This document shows positions 14,257 to 20,421 of a stretch of DNA of 20,421 nucleotides, piece by piece. The stretch's first letter is position 1. Each line of letters opens with the position of its first letter. The DNA comes from Clostridium sp. 28_17 (lineage in GTDB: Bacteria > Bacillota > Clostridia > TANB77 > CAG-508), in contig MNRS01000018.1 of NCBI GenBank assembly GCA_001916065.1, positions 214,612 through 235,032 of the forward strand. The letters run 5' to 3'. The translations under genes and the position numbers were made by a program. The notes under the pieces were generated by a model. It made no database searches, was not told the DNA's origin, and was given only the letters and a program-made list of their open reading frames with translations.

Positions 14257-14278
14257 TACTTTTTTAAAAAAATATGAT
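14250..14278 (+). promoter_or_regulatory. divergent promoter sharing the -35 region
   Basis: TTGTCT (14250-14255), 17 bases, TATGAT (14273-14278). It points to the redox-disulfide gene at 14397. Since the -35 boxes of both directions overlap, polymerase could occupy only one at a time. Confidence 0.45.
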
Positions 14279-14295
14279 AAAATTTTAATACGATG

Positions 14296-14326
14296 ACAAA
14301 AAACGCCTACAAATGCGTCTTTTTGT
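14296..14326 (+). terminator. leader hairpin with T run
   Basis: ACAAAAAACGC and GCGTCTTTTTGT can pair around CTACAAAT, with CGC/GCG at the core. It lies between the plus promoter at 14250 and the gene at 14397, so it may attenuate that gene, or separate the two divergent units. Confidence 0.4.
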
Positions 14327-14396
14327 AAAATAAAAAATTAAGGAAAAACAAATTTAATTTAAATTAGGACCTTAATGGAAAGGAAAGATAGTAACC

Positions 14397-14582
14397 ATGA
14401 AATTTAGTAAAGATACAACAATAGGTGAAATTTTAGAAAAAGCACCAGAAAAAGCAGAAATATTATTAGAAATAGGAATGCACTGTTTAGGATGTCCTGC
14501 TTCACAAATGGAAACACTAGAGGAAGCATGTGATGTACATGGAATAGATGTTGAAGAAGTAATAGCAAAATTAAACGCATAA
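14397..14582 (+). CDS. DUF1858 / hybrid-cluster-protein-associated redox disulfide domain protein
   Basis: 61 residues, the full length of this one-domain family (TIGR03980/DUF1858). MKFSKDTTIGEILEKAPEKAEILLEIGMHCLGCPAS has the diagnostic G-M-H-C-x-x-C (C30, C33), then ETLEEACDVHGIDVEEVIAKLN. Homologues often occur near hybrid cluster (prismane) proteins or iron-sulfur repair functions and are thought to use the CxxC pair in thiol redox chemistry or metal handling; the exact reaction is not known. AAAGGA lies upstream, a little far from the ATG. No partner gene is in view. The large inverted repeat at 14631-14706 follows. Confidence 0.85.
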   Translation: MKFSKDTTIGEILEKAPEKAEILLEIGMHCLGCPASQMETLEEACDVHGIDVEEVIAKLNA

Positions 14583-14630
14583 AAAATAAGCCAAAAAGCA
14601 AAAGTCAAAAGTAACAAATGGGTTAAAAAA

Positions 14631-14706
14631 TCAATACATTTGTCAAAAAAACACGAAAAATTTAAAAAATTAAAAAAAATTAAAAAAAATTTGACAAATG
14701 TATTGA
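14631..14706. repeat. perfect 17-bp inverted repeat before the tRNA cluster
   Basis: TCAATACATTTGTCAAA (14631-14647) and its exact complement at 14690-14706, with a 42-base A-rich loop. The right arm contains one TTGACA (14691-14696) and overlaps the TTGACA used by the tRNA promoter (14703-14708). It may terminate the previous gene or modulate the tRNA promoter. Confidence 0.8.
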
Positions 14707-14731
14707 CATTTTTAAAAAAATATAGTAATAT
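14703..14731 (+). promoter_or_regulatory. tRNA cluster promoter
   Basis: TTGACA (14703-14708), 17 bases, TAATAT (14726-14731), 37 bases before tRNA-Lys. Confidence 0.65.
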
Positions 14732-14739
14732 ATAAAAGC

Positions 14740-14755
14740 GTTACGGATACGTAAC
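14740..14755 (+). other. 6-bp palindrome at the tRNA transcript start
   Basis: GTTACG-GATA-CGTAAC is a perfect stem with a 4-base loop, beginning at about +1/+2 of the predicted transcript. It is either a 5' leader hairpin removed by RNase P or a binding site. Confidence 0.5.
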
Positions 14756-14768
14756 AAAAAATGGTGAC

Positions 14769-14844
14769 GGGCTATTAGCTCAGGTGGTAGAGCACTTGAC
14801 TTTTAATCAAGTTGTCCCGCGTTCGAGTCGCGGATAGCTCACCA
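14769..14844 (+). tRNA. tRNA-Lys (anticodon TTT)
   Basis: 76 bases. Acceptor GGGCTAT pairs with ATAGCTC (one G-U); D arm AGCTCAGGTGGTAGAGC; anticodon stem CTTGA/TCAAG with loop CTTTTAA, giving TTT; T arm with GTTCGAGTC; encoded CCA. Confidence 0.95.
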
Positions 14845-14879
14845 AAAGAACTAAATAATGAATAATTATTTAGTTCTTT
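14845..14879 (+). other. 15-bp perfect hairpin between two tRNAs
   Basis: AAAGAACTAAATAAT (14845-14859) pairs fully with 14865-14879 around loop GAATA. It starts at the base after the tRNA-Lys CCA. It lacks a long T run, so it is more likely a processing spacer or weak terminator. Confidence 0.75.
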
Positions 14880-14887
14880 GTATATAT

Positions 14888-14962
14888 GGCCCCTTGGTCA
14901 AGCGGTTAAGACATCGCCCTTTCACGGCGGAGACATGGGTTCGATTCCCGTAGGGGTCACCA
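14888..14962 (+). tRNA. tRNA-Glu (anticodon TTC)
   Basis: 75 bases. Acceptor GGCCCCT pairs with AGGGGTC (one G-U); anticodon stem TCGCC/GGCGG with loop CTTTCAC, giving TTC; T loop GTTCGATTC; encoded CCA. Confidence 0.95.
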
Positions 14963-14967
14963 AGAAT

Positions 14968-15007
14968 GCCACTTTAGCTCAGTTGGCGAATCTGAGAAGT
15001 GGCTCCA
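14968..15007 (+). pseudogene. internally deleted tRNA (Thr-like) reduced to a CCA-ended minihelix
   Basis: GCCACTT-TA-GCTCAGTTGG is the 5' end of a normal tRNA (acceptor and D arm), and CGAATCTGAG-AAGTGGC-T-CCA is the 3' end (T loop, T stem, acceptor, discriminator, CCA), but the D-loop to T-loop middle, including the anticodon, is gone. The 7-bp acceptor pairs perfectly (14968-14974 with 14997-15003). The leftover D-stem CTCAG (14978-14982) pairs with T-stem CTGAG (14992-14996) around a 9-base loop, so the 40-base RNA folds as a minihelix. The Thr assignment rests on resemblance of the acceptor and ends only. Confidence 0.75.
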
Positions 15008-15128
15008 TATGAAAGGTCAGTAGTTTTGATTTAATCTTAATTATTGGCTTTTTTATTTTATAAATTTTCGCAACGGACAAAATTTCAAATTTGTTCCAAG
15101 TAACTCTAATATAAAAGGGAGGCACTAA

Positions 15129-15857
15129 ATGAATAAAGTAATAATAGTAACAGGAGCATCCAAAGGAATAGGCAAAGAAATATCAAAAGAACTAGCGAAA
15201 AAAGGAAACACAATAATAGCAAACTACAACAAATCAGAAAAAGAAATAAAAGAACTACAACAAGAACTAGAAAAACAAAACATCAAAATAGACATATATA
15301 AAGCAGACGTCTCAAAAAGAGAAGAAGCCACAAACCTAGTAAAATACACAATACAAAAATACGGAAAAATAGACGTGTTAATAAACAATGCAGGAATATC
15401 ACAAATAAAAGAATTTACACAAATAACAGACGAAGACTGGAATAACATGATAAATACAAACCTAAACTCAGTATTTTACATGTCACAAGAAGCATGCCAC
15501 AACATGATACACAACAAAAAAGGATGCATAATAAACATATCATCAATATGGGGAATAACAGGAGCGTCATGTGAAGTACACTATAGTGTAAGCAAAGCAG
15601 GAGTTGACGCACTAACAAAAGCACTAGCAAAAGAATTAGGGCCATCAAACATAAGGGTTAACTCAATTGCACCAGGAATAATAAACACAGAAATGAATGC
15701 ACATTTAAGCGAAGAAGAAAAACAAAACATAGAAGAAGAAATTCCATTAGAAAAAATAGGGAAATCAATCGATATAGAAAGATGCGTAGAATGGTTAATT
15801 AAAGATGAATACACCACAGGACAAGTAATATCAATAAACGGAGGGTGGAATATATAA
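15129..15857 (+). CDS. short-chain dehydrogenase, FabG-like 3-oxoacyl-ACP reductase
   Basis: 242 residues, the classical SDR length. NAD(P) site TGASKGIG (8-15), D60 in ADVS, NNAG (86-89), N111, the catalytic S139 (NISS), Y152 and K156 (YSVSK), and the C-terminal APGIINTEM and GQVISINGGW motifs, all in place. FabG enzymes reduce 3-oxoacyl-ACP to 3-hydroxyacyl-ACP with NADPH in fatty acid synthesis, but SDRs with this layout also act on other ketones, and no fatty-acid genes are nearby, so the substrate is open. GGGAGG (15117-15122) precedes the ATG. The gene stands alone between the tRNA remnant and a bidirectional terminator. Codons are strongly A-ending (AAA, ATA, ACA). Confidence 0.88.
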   Translation: MNKVIIVTGASKGIGKEISKELAKKGNTIIANYNKSEKEIKELQQELEKQNIKIDIYKADVSKREEATNLVKYTIQKYGKIDVLINNAGISQIKEFTQITDEDWNNMINTNLNSVFYMSQEACHNMIHNKKGCIINISSIWGITGASCEVHYSVSKAGVDALTKALAKELGPSNIRVNSIAPGIINTEMNAHLSEEEKQNIEEEIPLEKIGKSIDIERCVEWLIKDEYTTGQVISINGGWNI

Positions 15858-15861
15858 AACA

Positions 15862-15896
15862 AAAAAATCTGAAAAACAAAGCTTTTCAGATTTTTT
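15862..15896. terminator. bidirectional terminator between convergent genes
   Basis: AAAAAATCTGAAAA (15862-15875) pairs perfectly with 15883-15896 around ACAAAGC, giving a T run in both directions: one ends the reductase gene, the other the CBM gene on the minus strand. Confidence 0.9.
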
Positions 15897-15898
15897 AT

Positions 15899-16366
15899 TT
15901 ATGCTTCATGAACTTTCCTTTTATAATTACCAGATAATATTTTTGGAAAATAAGTAATAATTTTATACACTGCCAAGCGAATTTTTTTGCTCCATAAATA
16001 AGACTTTCTAAGTTTTCTAGCACTACCCAAAGAAACAGGCTCGTCCTCCAAAACTATTAATTCGGCTTGTTTTTTCTCCAAATTGAAAGTATAATTTTGA
16101 CCATCATTATTATCCCATTCATCATTACCATTTCTAAAGCAAAAATTAAAAGAATCACCTTCACCCAAGAAAATTTCAGCTTGGAAACCTAATTCTGTTT
16201 TTTCCATTTTTACTTCGTTTAAATTATCCCAATTAATGCCAAATCCATAATGAATATAGACTTCTTCAGCATTTTCTTGAAAAAATTTTCCTGTATATGA
16301 TATTTTTACATTACTATTTTCTACTAATTTATCTGTATTAAAAAAAATATTTTTTACTAACTCCAT
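15899..16366 (-). CDS. CBM53-like carbohydrate-binding domain protein
   Basis: 155 residues. About residues 20-98 match the starch-binding CBM53 (CBM25/26-like) pattern: VKISYTGKFFQENAEEVYIHYGFGINWDN, then FQAEIFLGEGDSFNFCFRNGNDEWDNNDGQNYTF, with the FCFxxGNxxWDNNxGxNY block typical of the fold. No signal peptide is seen, so it probably binds glycogen or another polysaccharide inside the cell. The C-terminal 45 residues (SARKLRKSYLWSKKIRLAVYKIITYF...) are basic and amphipathic and could touch membrane or a partner. AGGAGAG (16380-16374) is 7 bases before ATG 16366. It has its own promoter at 16402-16430. Confidence 0.75.
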   Translation of the reverse strand: MELVKNIFFNTDKLVENSNVKISYTGKFFQENAEEVYIHYGFGINWDNLNEVKMEKTELGFQAEIFLGEGDSFNFCFRNGNDEWDNNDGQNYTFNLEKKQAELIVLEDEPVSLGSARKLRKSYLWSKKIRLAVYKIITYFPKILSGNYKRKVHEA

Positions 16367-16401
16367 CGAATATCTCTCCTTATTTATCTTTTGCTACAAG
16401 T

Positions 16402-16430
16402 ATTATAATATTAAATTCGATAATGTTCAA
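16402..16430 (-). promoter_or_regulatory. promoter of the CBM gene
   Basis: Minus strand TTGAAC (16430-16425), 17 bases, TATAAT (16407-16402), 36 bases before the ATG. Confidence 0.7.
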
Positions 16431-16504
16431 GTGTTTTTTGTAAAATTTTTAGAAAATTTGCAATTTTTTGTTACTTAAATGATATTTTAAATTTAAAAGA
16501 AATA

Positions 16505-16533
16505 TTGTAAAAGAAAGCAGAATATGATATTAT
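16505..16533 (+). promoter_or_regulatory. promoter of the VanW-domain gene
   Basis: TTGTAA (16505-16510), 17 bases, TATTAT (16528-16533), 60 bases before the ATG. Confidence 0.5.
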
Positions 16534-16592
16534 GTAGGTGTACAGCAGAAAAAAATTAAACTGAATTTATGTATTGAGAAAGGAAAAAATAC

Positions 16593-18485
16593 ATGGAAAA
16601 AAGTAAATTAAAATGGGAAGATTTAGAAAAAAACGCAAGATATGAACCACTAGAAGAGGAATTAGAAGAAACAAGAAAGCAAAAAAGAAGCAAAATAAAA
16701 ATGGAAAAGCAAGAAAACAAAAACATAGAAAAAATAATAAATTTACAAGAAATAAATAGAAAGAACAAAGAAGAACAAGAAAAAATAAGATTAAAGACAG
16801 AAATAGCAAATTTAAAAAAACAAGAAAAAAAGAAACAAGAAAACAATAAAAAACAAGAAAAAATCAAACAACAAAGACAAAAACAAAAAAACAAAAAAAT
16901 TCAAAAACAAGAAAAACTAAAAAAACCAGAAATAATAAAGAAAAGAAATAAAAATAAAAAAACCATAAAATTAATAAGCATAGTATTTGCAATAATAATA
17001 GCAATATTTTCAGTAATATTTGCAATAACAAACATAAACAATGCAAACATAACAAAAGGTGTAAAAATAGAAGGAATAGACGTATCTGGATTAACAAGAG
17101 AACAAGCAAAAGAAAAATTAGAAAGCATATATAGCGAAAAAAAGAAAAAAGATATAACACTAAAATACGAAGACTTTGAAACAACCATAGCTCCAGAAAC
17201 ATTAGAAACAAACTACAATATAGAAAAAGCAACAAACGAAGCAATTTTAGTTGGAAAAAGCGGAAATATAATAACAAATAATTATGGCATATTTTTTGCA
17301 TTAATAGGAAAGAAAAACATAAAAGTAGAAACAACAATTAATGAGGAACAAACAAAACAAGCAATAGAAGACATACAAACAAATTTACCAGAAACAATAG
17401 AAGAGCCAGACTACTATATAGAAAATGACAAATTAATAATAACACCAGGAAAAGAAGGACTAAAAATATTAACAGACAAACTTCTAACAGAAATAAAAGA
17501 ACAACAAAAAAATATAAATACAAATCAAGAAACAATAGAAATACCAGCAGAAAAAGCATGGCCAAGCAAAGTAGACATAGACAAAATCCATCAAGACATT
17601 TATAAAAAAGTTCAAGACGCATATATAACAAAAGACCCAGTAGAAGTTCATCCAGAAGTAATAGGAATAGATTTCAATATAGAAGATGCAAAAAAAATAC
17701 TAGAAGAAAATAAAGAACAATATGAAATACCATTACAAATAACAAATCCACAGGTAACACTATCAAACTTAGGCTCAGAAGCATTTCCAGAAAAAATAAG
17801 TTCATATTCAACAAGATATGATGGTGGAGATAAAGACAGGTCAACAAACCTAGAAATAGCATGTAAAAAAATAGATGAAAAAATAGTGTTGCCAGGTGAA
17901 ACATTTTCATATAATAAAACTTTAGGAGCAAGAACAACTAAAGCAGGGTACAAAACTGCAAAAGTATATGAAAATGGGGCAGTTGTAGATGGAATAGGTG
18001 GAGGAATTTGCCAAATTTCTTCAACATTATACAATGCAGTTTTAAAAGCAAATATGCAAACAGTAGAAAGAAGAAACCATCAATTTATAACCTCATATGT
18101 GCCAGAGGGCAGAGATGCTACAGTAGCATATGGTGTAACAGATTTCAAATTTAAAAATACAAGAAAATACGCAATAAAAATAAAGGCAACTGCATCAAAC
18201 GGAGTTGCAACAATATCAATTTATGGAATAAAAGAAAATCCAGAATACAACATAACTTTTGAAACAAAAACCATTTCAACAATTCCGGTTACAGAAAAAT
18301 ATATTGAAGATAATACAATAGCAGAGGGAACAGAGGAGATAAAACAGAAGGGAGCAAATGGTTGCGTTACGGAAACTTATATAATCAAGAGTCTTAATGG
18401 TCAAGTGGTTTCTAAGGATTTACTCTCAAAAGATACTTATAGTGCAATGCAAAGAATTATATTAAAGGGTACAAAAAAGAATTAG
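16593..18485 (+). CDS. VanW-family membrane-anchored cell-wall protein with G5 domain
   Basis: 630 residues. Residues 1-123 are an unusually long Lys/Glu/Gln-rich cytoplasmic part, probably coiled coil. A single membrane anchor lies at about 126-147 (IKLISIVFAIIIAIFSVIFAI). Outside are putative peptidoglycan-binding PG_binding_4 repeats (GVKIEGIDVSGLTREQAKEKL from about 156, and a second around 330-390), the VanW domain (about 403-545: SSYSTRYDGG, LPGETFSYN, GGGICQISSTLYNA, ERRNHQF) and a C-terminal G5-type domain (about 550-628). VanW proteins occur beside vancomycin-resistance genes but are mostly general wall proteins of unknown activity; no resistance genes are here. AAAGGA before ATG 16593 supports the start. 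A terminator follows directly. Confidence 0.88.
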   Translation: MEKSKLKWEDLEKNARYEPLEEELEETRKQKRSKIKMEKQENKNIEKIINLQEINRKNKEEQEKIRLKTEIANLKKQEKKKQENNKKQEKIKQQRQKQKNKKIQKQEKLKKPEIIKKRNKNKKTIKLISIVFAIIIAIFSVIFAITNINNANITKGVKIEGIDVSGLTREQAKEKLESIYSEKKKKDITLKYEDFETTIAPETLETNYNIEKATNEAILVGKSGNIITNNYGIFFALIGKKNIKVETTINEEQTKQAIEDIQTNLPETIEEPDYYIENDKLIITPGKEGLKILTDKLLTEIKEQQKNINTNQETIEIPAEKAWPSKVDIDKIHQDIYKKVQDAYITKDPVEVHPEVIGIDFNIEDAKKILEENKEQYEIPLQITNPQVTLSNLGSEAFPEKISSYSTRYDGGDKDRSTNLEIACKKIDEKIVLPGETFSYNKTLGARTTKAGYKTAKVYENGAVVDGIGGGICQISSTLYNAVLKANMQTVERRNHQFITSYVPEGRDATVAYGVTDFKFKNTRKYAIKIKATASNGVATISIYGIKENPEYNITFETKTISTIPVTEKYIEDNTIAEGTEEIKQKGANGCVTETYIIKSLNGQVVSKDLLSKDTYSAMQRIILKGTKKN

Positions 18486-18511
18486 AAAAGTGGGGAAAAA
18501 TCTCCACTTTT
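18486..18511 (+). terminator. terminator of the VanW-domain gene
   Basis: AAAAGTGG (18486-18493) pairs with CCACTTTT (18504-18511), continued by CTTT, right after the stop codon. Confidence 0.85.
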
Positions 18512-18579
18512 CTTTATAACTACCAACAATATAAAACACATGTTGAAAATGTCAAGTATTTTTATAAATTTAAAAAAAA

Positions 18580-18611
18580 ACAACCTACCAACATTCTTGT
18601 TAGTAAGTTGT
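18580..18611 (-). terminator. terminator of tRNA-Lys(CTT)
   Basis: On the minus strand ACAACTTACTAAC pairs with GTTGGTAGGTTGT (two G-U pairs) around AAGAAT, followed by about nine T (18580-18572). Confidence 0.85.
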
Positions 18612-18617
18612 TATTTT

Positions 18618-18693
18618 TGGTGCATCATCTCGGTTTCGAACCGAGGACCTTCAGATTAAGAGTCTGCTGCTCTACCAACTGAGCTAATGATGC
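18618..18693 (-). tRNA. tRNA-Lys (anticodon CTT)
   Basis: 76 bases on the minus strand. Acceptor GCATCAT pairs with ATGATGC; D arm AGCTCAGTTGGTAGAGC; anticodon stem CAGA/TCTG with loop CTCTTAA, giving CTT; T arm CTCGGTTCGAAACCGAG; encoded CCA. It complements the tRNA-Lys(TTT) at 14769, so both lysine codons are served in this window. Confidence 0.95.
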
Positions 18694-18713
18694 AAAACCT
18701 AAATTACCTTCTT

Positions 18714-18742
18714 ATTATAGCGTTTCTAAATGCAGATGTCAA
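18714..18742 (-). promoter_or_regulatory. consensus promoter of tRNA-Lys(CTT)
   Basis: Minus strand TTGACA (18742-18737), 17 bases, TATAAT (18719-18714): perfect consensus, 20 bases before the tRNA. Confidence 0.9.
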
Positions 18743-18753
18743 GAGATTTTAAC

Positions 18754-18793
18754 AAAAATGTCTTATGAAACACAATGTAAAAAAGACATTTTT
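18754..18793 (-). terminator. terminator of the sortase gene
   Basis: AAAAATGTCTT (18754-18764) pairs perfectly with AAGACATTTTT (18783-18793), with an 18-base loop. It lies just past the sortase stop and continues as TTTTTGTT on the minus strand. Confidence 0.75.
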
Positions 18794-18800
18794 GTATTCA

Positions 18801-19460
18801 TTAATTCAAAGCACGTGCTTTAACAACAAAACGTCTAGTAGCCTTAGAATTTGCATTATCATAATAGCAAGTAATTAAAGTTAAATCAATATTACCATTC
18901 GTTTTCTGACTAGTACAAGAATTATCATCAGGACTAACAATATCTGTAGCATAAACAGAATAATTCAAAGTTTTATTATATAAATCTGTAAGTTGAACAA
19001 TATCACCAATCTTTATATTAGGCAATTTGCTAAAAAATTTAGTAGACTTATAGTTATGACCTAAAATAACCAGATTGCCAACTTGATTTGGGTTAGAACC
19101 CCAATATTTTGTTAGACCAATTTTTAATAACGAATCAGAATAATTAGAAAGTATAGGATAGTCAATTCCTAAACTTGGAATATTTAAATTAGCAATAATA
19201 GAATACTCTTCGCCATCACTTGTAGTAAGAATTTCACCATGAGGATAATCTGTTGAATTTGTAATTGCTTCAGTATCATTTTCTAATGTATTTTGATTAT
19301 TTAATTCTAATTCATTATTTACAATTTGATTTTCTGTATTTTGACTAATAGGCGTTTTGGTAGAAAATAATGTAAAAAAAATTAAAAATATTAATAATAT
19401 CAAAAATAATATTACACAAATAATAATATGCCTTGAAGTATTTGCTTTTAAATTTCTCAT
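18801..19460 (-). CDS. sortase (transpeptidase for LPXTG proteins)
   Basis: 219 residues with an N-terminal signal anchor (about 11-33), a Ser/Asn/Thr-rich linker, then the sortase barrel from about 75: IANLNIPSLGIDYPI, the catalytic His135 in VILGHNYKST, Cys198 in LTLITCYYD, and Arg209/210 in ATRRFVV. The triad is complete. Sortases cut LPXTG between Thr and Gly and join the protein to peptidoglycan or pilin. The LPYTG-bearing gene just upstream (19513) on the same strand is the obvious substrate; a hairpin lies between them. AAAGGAG precedes ATG 19460. The class cannot be set safely by eye: the short single-domain form with TLITC suggests a class B/D/E-like housekeeping or dedicated enzyme. 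Confidence 0.88.
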   Translation of the reverse strand: MRNLKANTSRHIIICVILFLILLIFLIFFTLFSTKTPISQNTENQIVNNELELNNQNTLENDTEAITNSTDYPHGEILTTSDGEEYSIIANLNIPSLGIDYPILSNYSDSLLKIGLTKYWGSNPNQVGNLVILGHNYKSTKFFSKLPNIKIGDIVQLTDLYNKTLNYSVYATDIVSPDDNSCTSQKTNGNIDLTLITCYYDNANSKATRRFVVKARALN

Positions 19461-19479
19461 TGCTATTCTCCTTTAAATA

Positions 19480-19506
19480 AAGGATGCAACATCAAGTTAC
19501 ATCCTT
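19480..19506 (-). terminator. hairpin between LPYTG gene and sortase gene (attenuator)
   Basis: AAGGATGTAAC and GTTGCATCCTT on the minus strand form an 11-bp stem (one G-U) with a 5-base loop, then TTATTT, 14 bases before the sortase ribosome site. This would let most transcripts stop after the surface protein, giving more substrate than enzyme. Confidence 0.65.
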
Positions 19507-19929
19507 AAAATTTTAAATTCCTTTTAAATTATTATATTTTTTATATGCAAATATTCCGCCACCTAATATGAAGAATATTGCAACAATAATTCCTATACTT
19601 GAACCAGTATATGGCAATTTGCCAGGTGCAGTTGTTGAATCTTCTTCAGGATCTGCTTTTGGATTTGAGTTATCTTTATTTGTTGTATCTCCTGAATTAG
19701 AGTTACCTCCATTTTGATTGCTATCATTATCAATTGATGGATTTGAACTGTCTTGAGGTAAGTATTCAAATTTTATATTGTATTTTATAGCATATGCTGC
19801 AGCCAAGGAATTTTGATAACAATATATTGTTAAGTCTGTATTGTGATTTTTAAATATAGATTCTGTATCTGATATAGTATAAAATCCAATCTTTTTAACA
19901 TTATCAAGTATTGTTATTTTTTTCAAATT

Positions 19930-20421
19930 TGGACAGTTTGAAAATGCATCATGTCCGATTTCTTGAACAGAACTTGGAATATTAATTTCAGTTACACCAG
20001 TATTTGCACAAAGATAATCAGGAATAACAGTTAAACCATCCTCAAAAGTAATCTTGGTAATACTTGAGTTATTCAAACATGGCACCACTGCACCGTTTTT
20101 TAAAGTTTTAGGAATGGACCACTGCACCGTTTTTTAAAGTTTTAGGAATGGTTAACTCAGTTAAACTAGAACATCCTTTAAAAACATCAAAAGAAATTTT
20201 TGTAATACTACCTAAATTAACTTTATTCAATTTAGTACAGTTTGAAAATGCATCATATCCAATCTCTTGAACAGAACTTGGAATATTAATTTCAGTTACA
20301 CCAGTATTTGCACAAAGATAAGCAGGAATAACAGTTAAACCATCCTCAAAAGTAATCTTGGTAATACTTGAGTTATTCAAACATGGCACCACTGCACCGT
20401 TTTTTAAAGTTTTAGGAATGG
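19930..20421 (-). repeat. 270-bp (90-codon) LRR repeat unit, two near-identical copies
   Basis: Sequence around 19930-20117 recurs at about 20234-20421, offset 304 bases; subtracting the 34-base duplication leaves 270, a whole number of codons. The last 95 or so bases of the two copies are identical, and only a few substitutions occur earlier (for example codons giving DYL against AYL). Confidence 0.85.
20084..20151. repeat. exact 34-bp tandem duplication inside the LRR gene
   Basis: The 34-mer starting ACCACTGCACCG and ending TTTTAGGAATGG occurs at 20084-20117 and again at 20118-20151 without mismatch. A third copy, 20388-20421, ends exactly at the last base of the window. Confidence 0.95.

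Larger units (their letters stand above)
19513..20421 (-). pseudogene. LPYTG-anchored BspA-like leucine-rich-repeat surface protein (5' end outside window, frameshifted)
   Basis: Reading leftward, the product shows LRR_5/BspA-type units (ITKITFEDGLTVIPxYLCAN, VTEINIPSSVQEIGxDAFSNC, LTELTIPKTLKNGAVV), then a Ser/Asn/Asp-rich stalk (about 19640-19760). It ends in a full sorting signal: KLPYTG, a hydrophobic span IGIIVAIFFILGGGIFAY and the basic tail KKYNNLKGI. At 20084-20151 an exact 34-base tandem duplication shifts the frame, so the upstream part ends in AVV-His-Ser-stop. Removing one copy joins LTIPKTLKNGAVV to PCLNNSSITKI cleanly. Since 34-base repeats and a window edge inside the same repeat suggest assembly trouble, the true gene may be intact. 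BspA-like proteins mediate adhesion. The sortase next door would anchor it. Confidence 0.8.

Noticed and set aside
16593..18485. Vancomycin resistance
   Set aside because: VanW domains are common in wall proteins; no vanA/B-type ligase, vanH, vanX or two-component genes are nearby.

Overview
The window looks like the chromosome of a very AT-rich Bacillota, most likely an uncultured Clostridia-type (gut) bacterium. Pointers are an A-ending codon style, strong AGGAGG ribosome sites, TTGACA/TATAAT promoters, a Gram-positive GyrA, DnaD plus a DnaC/DnaI-type loader, a VanW-domain cell-wall protein, and a sortase beside an LPXTG protein. That is inference from gene content only. The right edge lies inside an internal repeat of a surface-protein gene, so it may be a contig end.

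Layout. (1) 1-2540, plus strand: the tail of a ParA/MinD-like ATPase, then a three-gene unit led by an Rpn-family PD-(D/E)XK nuclease. The nuclease gene carries an internal ribosome site and ATG that would release its C-terminal 81 residues. A nearly identical free copy of that C-terminal part follows as a 65-residue gene, then an unknown helical protein. (2) 2541-5286: A/T-only repeats, a minus-strand XRE regulator, a broken pilin-headed FGE/C-lectin-like surface gene whose GC-rich end looks like the variable region of a diversity-generating retroelement target, a structured RNA region ending in a terminator, and a 71-residue protein. (3) 5642-8098: gyrA, closed by a perfect 44-bp inverted repeat shared with the convergent neighbour. 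(4) 8218-14205, minus strand: from a promoter at 14228-14256, a run of small membrane protein, VirD4-like coupling ATPase, VirB2-like, VirB6/TrbL-like and PrgI-like proteins, then dnaD and a dnaC split by one base. The first two genes have no usual start codon and appear to begin at ATT. (5) 14397-15857, plus strand: a small redox-disulfide protein, tRNA-Lys(TTT), tRNA-Glu(TTC), a tRNA remnant reduced to a minihelix, and a FabG-like reductase. (6) 15899-20421: a CBM53-like protein (minus), a VanW-domain protein (plus), tRNA-Lys(CTT) (minus), a sortase (minus) and its probable LPYTG leucine-rich-repeat substrate (minus, frameshifted and running off the edge).

How they fit together: gyrA, dnaD, dnaC and the tRNAs are housekeeping. 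The Rpn unit looks like a nuclease with an intragenic inhibitor. The type IV secretion-like genes lack VirB4, VirB8 and a relaxase in view, so they are either a reduced conjugation locus or a dedicated export or uptake set. Sortase plus LPYTG protein form a wall-anchoring pair. The strongest leads are the duplicated internal Rpn product, the ATT starts, the minihelix tRNA remnant and the orphan retroelement-type target.
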